From Platycnemis pennipes (Eukaryota; Arthropoda; Insecta; Odonata; Platycnemididae), in contig OW121848.1 in assembly GCA_933228895.1 (NCBI GenBank), positions 155,512,688 to 155,576,687 on the forward strand: DNA of 64,000 nt. Direction: 5' to 3'. Below the pieces are notes generated by a model. It did not search any database, was not told where the DNA came from, and was given only the letters and a program-made list of their open reading frames with translations. Within the stretch, counting starts at the first letter, position 1. Every line of letters begins with the position of its first letter. Positions 41,386 through 50,242 of the stretch are shown one piece after another. Both the position numbers and the translations under genes were made by a program.

Positions 41386-44300
41386 ATGGCGTTTTTACTG
41401 CAGTGGAACTGCAATGGTTTTTATCGGCATAAGGAGGAGCTGGCCATTTTAATCCGCGATTTTAATCCGCTCTGCCTTTGTTTACAAGAGACCCATTTTA
41501 AAACGACAGACCAGGGCAAATTGACCGGTTACAAAGTTTTTAGATTTGACGACTCCACTGGACAGAGAGCTAGAGGAGGAGTCGCGGTGGCTATTCGGGA
41601 GGCCCTGTACACCTCTCGAGTGGAACTAGCGACACCCTTGCAGGCAGTGGCAGTAACGGTGCACCTGCCGGAGAAGGTAACGTTGTGCAACGTTTATTTC
41701 CCAGAGGGTGCACCAGTGACACGACAAAATTTAGAAAGCCTGGTTAACCAACTTCCCAGACCTTATATTCTTTTAGGTGATTTTAATGCCCATGATACTC
41801 TGTGGGGAAGTAACAGGGCTCAATGCAACAGGAGAGGGCGGATTTTATCCCATTTTATTGATGATTTTAATTTATATTTATTAAACTCGGGGGAAAAAAC
41901 CCATTTTAACAGTTTTAATGGGCAGTTTTCCGTGATTGACCTGTGCATTTCTACTAGCAGCCTGATCACTAAATTAAAATTGTCCGTTCATCAGGATTTA
42001 TGCGGGAGCGACCACTTTCCTCTTTTTATTTATAAGGAACACACAAATAGTGCTAGTTCTAATTTTCCTGACAGTTGGGTTATCCGAAAGGCAAATTGGT
42101 ATAACTACAAAACAAATTTTAAATTTTCACACAATGATGACACAAACGCGGAACAAAATGTAGAGGCACTTACCACCTCAATAATTGAAGCCGCGGAATC
42201 CGCCATACCACGGTCGGGGCTGAGAACCCATCGTCGGTCAGTTCCTTGGTGGAATTCAGACTGTTCGGACGCAATTAAGAAGCGGAAGCGGGCGTTAAGA
42301 ATATTCCAAAAATACCCGACAGAAATTAATTTGGCATCTTTCCGACGTTTAAGGGCCAAGGCTCGCCAAGTTGTAAAAGAGGCGAAAAAGTCTTCCTGGA
42401 TGACTTTTGTGTCCTCTGTTAATAACAGAACACCAATAGCGGAAGTATGGAAGAAGGTAAAATGCATTTCGGGAACGCAGCAGCCTTATGGTGTGCCTCA
42501 CTTAAAGGTGAATGGACTAGTGGTGACGTCGCCACCCGAGCTCTGCGATATATTTGGTCGAACCTTCGCAAGGACCAGCAGTGACAGCGTATATGACGAA
42601 TCCTTTCAGAGGAGGAGAAGAATCTGTGAATCACGGCCTCTAAATTTTAACGAGACGGATGAGGCAGAATATAACGTCCCATTCTCCATATGGGAATTAG
42701 ATTCTGCTATCTCAGATTCTCGCGACTCCGCCACGGGTGCGGATAATATTCATAATGCCTTCCTCCGAAACCTTCCGGTGTCAGGATTGAAACAAATGCT
42801 TTTGACCCTTAACCAAATTTGGTCACAGGGTATCTTTCCCAAGAAGTGGAGAGAATTTATTGTCATTCCTGTCCTAAAAGTGGGTAAAGACCGAGCAGAC
42901 CCTGGCAACTACCGACCAATCTCCCTTACGAGTTGCTTATGTAAAATCTTGGAGAGAATGGTGAACCGTCGCCTCCTTTGGTGTTTGGAAAAGAGGAATC
43001 TTCTGACAAATATCCAATGTGGATTTAGGCACGGTAGATCTACTACTGATCACCTTGCTATATTGGACAATTTCATCCAGGAAGCGTTCCTCCTCCGCCA
43101 ACACGTCCTAGCCGTTTTCTTTGACCTAGAAAAAGCATACGACCGTGTCTGGCGTTGGAAGATTTTAAAGACTCTGCATGACTGGGGCTTTAGAGGTAAG
43201 TTGCCTATTTTTATCCGAAACTTTTTGATGGGCCGAGTTTTTAAAATTAGGATAGGTAACACGCTGTCAAGATCATACGAACAGGAAAACGGAGTACCAC
43301 AAGGCTCCGTACTGAGTGTAACGCTATTTGCAATCGCATTAAATGATATAGCAGAGAATATTAGGACACCAGTGTTAGGATCATTGTATGTAGACGATCT
43401 TGCAATTTTCTGCAGATCGTCCAAATTAGTAAGCGCAGCAAGACATATCCAACTCTGTCTAAAAAATTTGAATGAGTGGTCCCGAAGCAGTGGATTTCGT
43501 TTCTCTCCTGAAAAGACGAAGTGCGTTCATTTTCACCGGCTACGAGGTATTCATAGTCCACCGACACTTCGCCTTGGCCGTGAAAACCTGGCGTACGTAG
43601 AGTCGGTCCGCTTCCTTGGTTTAACATTTGACTACCGCCTAAATTGGCGAGAGCATACCAAGATTTTGCGTGAGCGATGTTTTAAGATTTTAAACATTCT
43701 ACGATTTTTAAGTCATAGAACATGGGGTGCTGATCGCACTACATTGCTTACACTATACCGATCACTCATACGGTCACGACTTGACTATGGATCAGCAGTC
43801 TATTCCTCCAGTCGAGATAGCTACCTAAAACCTCTCTCTTCGGTCCACAATAGTGGATTACGATTGGCTACTGGAGCCTTCCGGACCTCTCCAGTACCTA
43901 GTATATATGCCGAAGCCGGAGAACCGCCTCTGACAACTCGCCGGAAAATTTTAATGTGTAATTATGTGGTGAGAATCTTATCTCAGAGGGACCATCCATT
44001 TTTTGGCAGTGTTTTTAACCCTAGATTTTTAGATGCTTTTAATCGAAGGACAAAGGCAACGCAGCCTATCAGCATTCGCTTTCGCCATTTTATCAACGTA
44101 AACAATTTTAATTTTCCGGACGTGTACCCTACGGGGCTATCCAAACACCCTCCGTGGTTAATACCGCGGCCAAAGATCATATTTCATCTACATAGATGCC
44201 GTAAATCCTCCACCACTCCAGCAGAGTACCTGAATCTATTTAATGAAGTCTTGGCGAACCACCCAGGCATAACCCCCGTTTTTACGGATGGGTCGAAATC

Positions 44301-45084
44301 GACCTCGGGTTGCGCGTGCGCAGTTGTCTCCACTCATCATGGAGTAATAAAAACAAAATTAATGTCTTTCTGTAACATCTTCACAGCAGAAATAACGGCT
44401 ATTAAGGTGGCGCTAAAAAATATTAAACGACGGAACGACTCATTCATTATATGCACAGATTCTTCAAGTGCTCTGCTTTCAATTTCTAAATACCTCCCAG
44501 TCCATCCAATAGTCCAAGAGATACAATCGCTACTACTTCACCTTGAAAATCGGGGAGTAAGTGTATCCTTCGTATGGATACCAGGACATGTTGGCATTCC
44601 TGGTAATGAGAAGGCTGATTTAGAAGCCAAAAAAGCTCTAGGTCTTTCTACTATTACCTCAGTTTTAGTGCCCGCTGACGATATGAGACACACGTTACGG
44701 AAAATGGCCCTGAAGGAATGGGGGGATGCATGGGCAAGCATCACAAGAAATAAACTCCGCTCGATTAAGCCCGTAACATTGGAGTGGCCCACGTCCAGAA
44801 GAATGTCTCGAGGTGAAGAGGTCGCCATCACTCGGCTGAGGATAGGGCATTGTGCCCTCACGCACTCTTATCTCTTTTCTGAAGAGAAAACACAACCCAG
44901 GTGTGATGTCTGCGACTCCCCCCTCAGTGTGGAACACATCTTTACGGAGTGTGTTAAGTATCGGGCAGTACGTGAAAGTCTTAATATCCGTGGAGACCTA
45001 AGAGAGGTATTAGGCGACGAAGTGGCGAATGTCAACAAAATTATAAAGTTTTTAAAAGAAATTGGTATCTTAAATAGAATATAA
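41386..45084 (+). CDS. LINE ORF2: endonuclease, reverse transcriptase, RNase H
   Basis: The 1,232-residue protein starts at ATG 41386 in ACCATGG context. The frame extends upstream to ATG 41311, but the start MAF(L/I)LQWNCNGFYRHKE is shared with the copy at 62878. Domains in order: APE endonuclease (WNCNG near residue 6; QETHF; LGDFNAHDTLWGS near 130; SDHFPL near 208); reverse transcriptase (GNYRPISL near 500, DLEKAYDRVW near 580, NGVPQGSVLS near 635, catalytic YVDDLA near 667); RNase H (FTDGSKS near 965, AEITAI, CTDSSSAL, WIPGHVGIPGNEKAD near 1063); and a C-terminal CxxC-x7-HxxxxC zinc motif near 1173. No active-site residue seems lost. The enzyme nicks target DNA and copies its own RNA at the nick. 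Confidence 0.9.
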   Translation: MAFLLQWNCNGFYRHKEELAILIRDFNPLCLCLQETHFKTTDQGKLTGYKVFRFDDSTGQRARGGVAVAIREALYTSRVELATPLQAVAVTVHLPEKVTLCNVYFPEGAPVTRQNLESLVNQLPRPYILLGDFNAHDTLWGSNRAQCNRRGRILSHFIDDFNLYLLNSGEKTHFNSFNGQFSVIDLCISTSSLITKLKLSVHQDLCGSDHFPLFIYKEHTNSASSNFPDSWVIRKANWYNYKTNFKFSHNDDTNAEQNVEALTTSIIEAAESAIPRSGLRTHRRSVPWWNSDCSDAIKKRKRALRIFQKYPTEINLASFRRLRAKARQVVKEAKKSSWMTFVSSVNNRTPIAEVWKKVKCISGTQQPYGVPHLKVNGLVVTSPPELCDIFGRTFARTSSDSVYDESFQRRRRICESRPLNFNETDEAEYNVPFSIWELDSAISDSRDSATGADNIHNAFLRNLPVSGLKQMLLTLNQIWSQGIFPKKWREFIVIPVLKVGKDRADPGNYRPISLTSCLCKILERMVNRRLLWCLEKRNLLTNIQCGFRHGRSTTDHLAILDNFIQEAFLLRQHVLAVFFDLEKAYDRVWRWKILKTLHDWGFRGKLPIFIRNFLMGRVFKIRIGNTLSRSYEQENGVPQGSVLSVTLFAIALNDIAENIRTPVLGSLYVDDLAIFCRSSKLVSAARHIQLCLKNLNEWSRSSGFRFSPEKTKCVHFHRLRGIHSPPTLRLGRENLAYVESVRFLGLTFDYRLNWREHTKILRERCFKILNILRFLSHRTWGADRTTLLTLYRSLIRSRLDYGSAVYSSSRDSYLKPLSSVHNSGLRLATGAFRTSPVPSIYAEAGEPPLTTRRKILMCNYVVRILSQRDHPFFGSVFNPRFLDAFNRRTKATQPISIRFRHFINVNNFNFPDVYPTGLSKHPPWLIPRPKIIFHLHRCRKSSTTPAEYLNLFNEVLANHPGITPVFTDGSKSTSGCACAVVSTHHGVIKTKLMSFCNIFTAEITAIKVALKNIKRRNDSFIICTDSSSALLSISKYLPVHPIVQEIQSLLLHLENRGVSVSFVWIPGHVGIPGNEKADLEAKKALGLSTITSVLVPADDMRHTLRKMALKEWGDAWASITRNKLRSIKPVTLEWPTSRRMSRGEEVAITRLRIGHCALTHSYLFSEEKTQPRCDVCDSPLSVEHIFTECVKYRAVRESLNIRGDLREVLGDEVANVNKIIKFLKEIGILNRI

Positions 45085-45380
45085 TATTTAATATTCACTG
45101 CTTTCATATAATTGTTTTCAATAAAAAGTCCATCTATTTTCGTGTATGTAACCGTTAATAGGTGTCGAAGTAAATATGTTTCCAACCAATTTAGTAGTGG
45201 TGCAAAATGACCTTTGATGTCGACGCACCCTTAAAACAAAATACTACTACTGTTGTCAGGAAACTTGTAATAATCACCCAATTTAGATTAGTTGAAAAAT
45301 GAATTCGTTAAACATTAAATCAAATTCACATAAATGCTACTTAGGTGAGCAATGTCACTTCTTTTATTATTATTATTATT

Positions 45381-45892
45381 AAGTTTGGGTCCTTGACTGT
45401 ATGTATCCTCTCTTTAGTTAATTTTTTCTTGTGGTGTTTGTATTTATTATCTTTGTGTTTTTAAAATTGAGGGTGTTTGTAGTTACATGCATGCTCAGTT
45501 AGTGCACAGAAAGTTTTCTGATTTTTTACATCTTGTGTTGTGATATCCTGCTTTTTAGGTTTGGTGACGTTTGCCCTGTATAATTTACATTGCATTCATT
45601 ACAATGGATTGAATGCACCAGAGTACACCAGAAATCTTTGGGCAGAGGACTTTTTAATTTGGAGAATAATAAATTTTTCAGATTGTTGATGTTAGAATGT
45701 GGAATAAGACAATGTTCTTTTCTTTAGTGCTTAGGTAGTATTTCTTGGTCCACTTGATCCCATTTCTCCGTCCACTAGGTTAGACCCAATTAAGATTTTC
45801 AAAACGCACGACATTACAAGTAATATTTAATTAATTTAAGGGTGCACTATTGCTCGAGAAACTGCAAATATCGTTTTCTTCAAACTCCTTAC
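45381..45892. other. No gene recognised
   Basis: T-rich spacer after the LINE tail. Confidence 0.45.
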
Positions 45893-46337
45893 CCGAATAC
45901 TCTTTCCGCAGGGTATGCAACTATTGCTCGATGGCCCAGAATTTCATTGAGGGCCTCGAAATGAGACACCGCTTGTCCCTGCACCACTCTTTCTCACGGC
46001 CATTTTCTTTTTAAATTCCTGTTGAAGGTGCCTCCACTTCGTACGAATTTTGCTCACGTCCCGAGGAAAACCAGCCTCTTTTCATGGGGGCCACCATGGG
46101 GTGATAAATATCACTATTCCTTCTTTTAAATAACATGAATACCACACATAATCAACAAATATATTTCGTTCATTCATTTGCTAGCAAAATATGTACTTAT
46201 CTTTAGAAATATTTTTACCTTTTCCCGTCCAAATGCCTCATGATCTCCTCTTCCTTTATAATGGATATTAAATGGGAAGTCTCCCTCTCACTCCAAACGT
46301 TCCTTTTACTTGGAGAATTACTTACCTCACCCTCCAT
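45893..46337 (-). pseudogene. Myb/SANT-like (trihelix) DNA-binding protein, Harbinger-partner type
   Basis: Exon 1 (46337-46219) starts MEGEVSNSPSKRNVWSERET and ends at a GGGAAAAG|GTAAAA donor in phase 2. Exon 2 (about 46113-45893) has DIYHPMVAPMK, then in a shifted frame EAGFPRDVSKIRTKWRHLQQ and RKSGAGTSG, and in another frame HFEALNEILGHRAIVAYPAE before a GTAAGG donor. This is the W...W three-helix layout of Myb/SANT-like proteins that escort Harbinger transposases to DNA. Two one-base shifts (one in an AAAA run) show decay. Further exons downstream were not found and are probably replaced by LINE sequence. Confidence 0.65.
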
Positions 46338-46541
46338 TGTAGAACGCACATGAGCTTTTCCCACAATATTTTCACTTCACAAATGAAATCTGTCATAATT
46401 TTTTTCCCATGAGGAAGCAAATGAAGAACGAACTGCACAACACGTCGACCTCTTCGGATCGATCTCAGATCGGTTAGGGAAAGCGGGCTGATTCGGCTCC
46501 CTTCTCAGATCGATCTGGCTAGCCCGTTCCGTTTATCAAAA
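46338..46541. other. No gene recognised
   Basis: Contains CAGATCGATCTGG-like inverted motifs near 46460-46515. Probably the promoter side of the Myb/SANT gene, cut by the LINE at 46542. Confidence 0.4.
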
Positions 46542-47424
46542 CCCCTGCGGGTAGGGGGATTGAGAATACTCCCGCAGTATCCCTGCTTGTCGTAAGAAGT
46601 GCCTAAAAGGGCGGGGAGGCAACCCTTAAAACAAACCCCGTGCCAGCAAGGGTTGAGCCCGGACAGACTTGTGGGCCAACTGTGTGAGGCCACACCACCT
46701 GGCCTGCGATCCACCCGCATCTTTGCCGTGCGCGGGGACGCGTAAGGAGGAGAAGGGGATCCTGGAGGGTGAGGTACGTGGTTCCAAGCCGGGTTTCGAA
46801 TGCCCGGTATGGACTAGGTGCCAATACCCTTCTTTGGCCCCGGATTCTGTGTAAAAGGGCGACCAAGGGGTAGTCTCTGCAGATCAATCGGCCTCCGTGG
46901 CGTTCTGCTTATCGGTGACGCTATATTGCCACGGGTAGCCCTGGCAACCGGTTTGCGGTGCGGCGTCCCGAATGTGTGGCTCCATGGTGGGTGGGGAGCC
47001 CGGGGGATGAAGATTTCAATGGTATGGCTGAAGGAACTCTTCCACCATCCAAAAGATTCCACCGGGATACTGGCGGGGGAGACAAAGTATTTTCTAGATC
47101 AAAGAAGTATCTAGTTATGAAATGTTCTAAAGAAGGTGAGACTTAAAAACGTCTCTCCTTTTCTCATTCGGAGGGTACTCTCGAGCTCGATTCCTGGCGA
47201 ACTTATATCAGCCAAAAAACTGAGGGATAGTAGTATTTTAATGGAAACGCACAAACTGAGAAACTACTTCTTATGAATAGACTTCACGACATCCCGGTGA
47301 AAGTCGAAATACATCGCACACAACTCCTGTCAGTGAGTGATCAGTCACTATGACCTCTATGAAGTGGATGAAATTAAGAGAGATACGGCATCTCAAGGAG
47401 TAACTGATTGTCGCCGACTAGAAG
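46542..47424 (+). mobile_element. 5'-part LINE copy (5' UTR and start of ORF1)
   Basis: Starts ACCCCTGCGGGTAGGGGGAT as in the full-length copy. The UTR has the conserved GTGGCTCCATGGTGGGTGGG block. ORF1 begins at ATG 47026-47028 (MAEGTLPPSKRF) but is soon frameshifted. Homology stops at about 47424 within the ORF1 segment TDCRRLK, where unrelated sequence beginning GGCGCTACACACG starts. This joint probably marks insertion of the Harbinger element carrying the gene at 47621. Confidence 0.75.
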
Positions 47425-47620
47425 GCGCTACACACGTTCCGACCCGATCACCCGACACAACCGACCATCCCTGTCGGGGCCAGCTCTACAGACGTCCAAA
47501 CCAATACACCCGACCCCACCAACTTACCAAATATTCCTCAGTACAGAACGTGATCTCGTGGAGTGAAGTTAATTTCGGCTTGTGTTGGCGATGGCTCCGC
47601 ATTTTTCGAAACATCAAAAA
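47425..47620 (+). other. Probable 5' end and leader of a Harbinger element
   Basis: Begins GGCGCTACACACGTTCCGAC, which looks like a Harbinger terminal repeat. The matching opposite end was not found. Confidence 0.4.
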
Positions 47621-48020
47621 ATGGGTTTGGCTTTAGCCAATTTGGTTCTCATTGATGACATCAAAAAACAGAGAAGAGTACCTATGGGTGAAGAAGTGGC
47701 TGCTTAAGAGACGAAGTTTCACCCACATGAATTTACTTCGAGAATTGGATGGAAATGATTTCCGAAATTATGTGAGGATGGACGAAGTGTGTTTCATGGA
47801 GTTGCTTGGCAAGATCAAACCTCAAATTGATAGAAAAAATACAGTTATGAGGGAATGCGTAAGTGCTGAGGAGAGGCTTGTGGTGACGCTCCGTTATTTA
47901 GCAACTGGAAGGTCGTTGGAAGACTTGAAGTATAGTGCTGCCATATCTCCGCAATTATTATCAACAATAATACCAGAAACTTGTGAAGCTATTTACAACA
48001 GTCTGAAGGAATACAGAAAG
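47621..48020 (+). pseudogene. HARBI1-like transposase, first exon
   Basis: From ATG 47621 the frame reads MGLALANLVLIDDIKKQRR and must lose one base near 47681 to continue as YLWVKKWLLKRRSFTHMNLL. It then goes on through GNDFRNYVRMDEVCFMELLG, ECVSAEERLVVTLRYLATGR and IIPETCEAIYNSLKEYRK to an AAAG|GTAAGTA donor at 48020. This is the N-terminal helix-turn-helix part of HARBI1-type nucleases (family form PEERLAVTLRFLATG). The exon with the DDE residues was not found. Its partner is probably the minus-strand Myb/SANT gene at 48221-49471, which points toward it. Confidence 0.75.
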
Positions 48021-48220
48021 GTAAGTACAAGAAATGTATAGTAAAATATTTATTTATTACCATTAAAATAATTCCAAATTAAAATTTAATGAACTCTAAA
48101 TTAATAATTCCAATGAATTGCGTAAACAGGTATTGTATCATTGTTTAAAAAAATCACTAATTATATATTTTGATACTGAAGAGTAGAGTCTTGTTGAAAT
48201 TCTTCAGTTACAAACAAATG
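48021..48220. other. Spacer between convergent Harbinger genes
   Basis: AT-rich sequence between the HARBI1 exon donor and the 3' end of the Myb/SANT gene. Confidence 0.5.
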
Positions 48221-49471
48221 TTAAGGATTTTGAAATGGGGTTTGGAGTGGAATGTGCTGAGGAATTGATGTAGTTTGTGGTCTTTGAGTGGAACTTATAG
48301 AAGGGGAAGGAGTTCTGCGGTCTGAGGAATACTGAGTAAAGGTACGGGAAACCGAAGAAGGTGAATGTTGAGGACGCATAGGGTACCGAAAATGTATTAT
48401 TTGTGATGGATACAAATAATTGGAAGACGGGTAAGTTTGTTCATTTTCCCGTAAAAAATCACTTCAGCGAATAATTTTTCGGCAATAGCTCGTTGAGTTG
48501 CTTCGAGTTTCTGTAGTTGGATTCCCAACAACCGACCGATGATGTCGCATTCGTTTTCCTGGGTTGATAACAGCTTGGACAGCGTCGATCATTTCTTCTT
48601 TTTTTATCAAGACTTTTTCTGAATTTCTTTTTTTGTGGTCCTTCAACGGCTGGTGGTAAAACAGTTGGCGTTGAGTCTGTTGAGGTTGAAGGAGGTTCTT
48701 CAGATCATGCTAAATGTAGGAAATGCATGCACATTCATGGGGGTTCCAAAAATTAAGAATTGCATAGAAAGCACTTCTGTCAATGGAACATGTGAGCAGA
48801 GCACATAGACACTTATGGAAGACACTCGAGTAGAGCCATTGCAGAAATGTTGACTTACGTTTCCTACTGGACGTGCTTGGTGCAGGAGAAAAGCTTCCAC
48901 TGCTCGATGCCTCCTGCTCCATCTTACAGGACTCCAGGGAGAGGCTAGGAGCAATCCACGGCTGATTTTGAAATAGGCCATCTAGCAGCTGAAAGGACAA
49001 AGCACACCAGTAAGACAAAATTTGAAAACAAGTTAATGTTGATTAAGGCTAATTAAACCTTCAGTGATCACTTATGAAACCTTCAGTGATCACTTATGAA
49101 ACCTTCAGTGATCACTTAAGAAACCTTCAGTGATCACTTAAGAAACCTTCAGTGATCACTTAAGAAACCTTCAGTGATCACTTAAGAAACCTTCAGTGAT
49201 CACTTGTGAAGTGTGATAAACAACAGGTTAATATATGGCCACTGCCTCCTTGAATTGCCACTTTTTCTGTTGTGGTCTTTCATGGTTTTATACGTTTTCC
49301 TCAAACCGGCCATCTCAATTTTACACTGAGGACTGCCACTGGCCCTTAGGGTATTAGCTATCATCTCCCACCCCTTCTTCCCTGAAATTTTCCCTCCACT
49401 CCTATGTGGGTCCTGCTCCCGGAAGGACTCAACTAAGAGTAAAATAGCTGGATGGTTCCAGCGAAATGTCT
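48221..49471 (-). pseudogene. Myb/SANT-like gene with BESS-like tail, at least three exons, frameshifted
   Basis: Exon A (49471 to about 49230) follows CCCTTTCAG and reads WNHPAILLLVESFRE, GKKGWEMIANTLRASGS, KIEMAGLRKTYKTMKDHNRK and SGNSRRQWPYIN, the three-tryptophan Myb/SANT (trihelix) domain. Exon B (48988-48859) follows CCTTTCAG with LLDGLFQNQPWIAP and a serine-rich part, ending at CAAAC-type GTAAGT. Exon C (48697 down) continues in phase with PPSTSTDSTPTVLPP and a basic KKKFRKSLDKK. After a shift in an A-rich run it reads ENECDIIGRLLGIQLQKLEA and TQRAIAEKLFAEVIF, a BESS-like helix, then a P/S/Q-rich tail to 48221. It has the form of a Harbinger accessory protein that binds DNA and recruits the transposase. 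Confidence 0.6.
49055..49208 (-). repeat. 22-bp tandem repeat, seven copies
   Basis: AAACCTTCAGTGATCACTTA plus two variable bases repeats seven times (starts 49055, 49077, 49099, 49121, 49143, 49165, 49187). Each unit contains the palindrome TGATCA. It lies in the intron between exons A and B of the Myb/SANT gene. Confidence 0.95.
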
Positions 49472-50172
49472 CTGAAAGGGCTAAGCAAAGGAATTAAAAT
49501 AGACTGTACTATCTCCATACATGTAGATCTGATTCTTTATTTGAGCTTTTCTGTACTTGTAACAAACAAATTGAGGGAAATTCAGTAACATTGCAATACA
49601 TGGCCAAATTTACCTATCCAGGCAAATTAAATGAAACTGATGCTCTAATAGGAAAGATGCAATAAGAAATTCCATCCCACCAAGGGAAAGAGGCCTTTAT
49701 TCATGGAACTATGCAATGTTGCACTGAGAGAAGAACACAATACTGTCACCCCTTTGATTACTTTTTCAAAGAAGGTCATTAAAAATATCTTGACTTAGGT
49801 AGAATTGCGATGGGGGAAAGCACACGTGCAATACTTACTGAACACACAGTCACACCAAGCCAATGAAACAAACTTAAAAGCAATGACACTACCAAGTCAC
49901 GTGAGGACAACATACACAGTCCATTTACTATTCCTCCTGTACTTGGACGACTTACCTTCATCGCCCAACACATCCGGGTTGCTGCACTCTCCGCCTCCGA
50001 AGTAAACATCCAGAATGATAATCACCAGTCTCGTACTACTAGTCATCCTCAATTAGCTAGTACGTGCAAAAAAAACTTCTGAATGTGGAGGATGCAACAG
50101 AAGCCAAAGCCTCAATGAAGAAATTAAATTTTACTTTACAGTAAGATTAGGGCACAATTGACTTCTTAATAA
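49472..50172. other. No gene recognised
   Basis: Upstream of the Myb/SANT gene and downstream of the MADF-BESS gene. A minus-strand AATAAA near 49696 could serve the MADF-BESS gene. Confidence 0.4.
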
Positions 50173-50210
50173 CAGTATTGTGGGATGCCTTACTGCATCC
50201 CACAATACTG
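50173..50210 (-). promoter_or_regulatory. 16-bp perfect hairpin after the MADF-BESS stop codon
   Basis: CAGTATTGTGGGATGC, a six-base loop, and its exact complement. It begins about 33 bases beyond the stop codon of the gene at 50243, so it would be in the 3' UTR. Confidence 0.75.
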
Positions 50211-50242
50211 ACTAACTGGATGGCTGACTAACAAAATCTATG

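Larger units (their letters stand above)
39555..45380 (+). mobile_element. Full-length I/Nimb-type non-LTR retrotransposon
   Basis: The element starts at CCCCTGCGGGTAGGGGGATT, the same start as the copies at 46542, 56542 and 61072. A 5' UTR of about 590 bases is followed by ORF1 (40145-41311), ORF2 (41386-45084) and a 3' UTR of about 300 bases. It probably ends in the (TTA)n tract at 45363-45380. APE-type endonuclease, reverse transcriptase, RNase H and a terminal zinc finger in ORF2, with three CCHC knuckles in ORF1, place it in the I superfamily (I/Nimb-like). Both frames are open, so it could be active. A target duplication was not identified. Confidence 0.85.

Noticed and set aside
42105..45185. 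Minus-strand frames inside and just past LINE ORF2
   Set aside because: Shadow frames of the sense protein.
49055..49208. CRISPR-like array
   Set aside because: Units are contiguous without spacers, and the context is eukaryotic.
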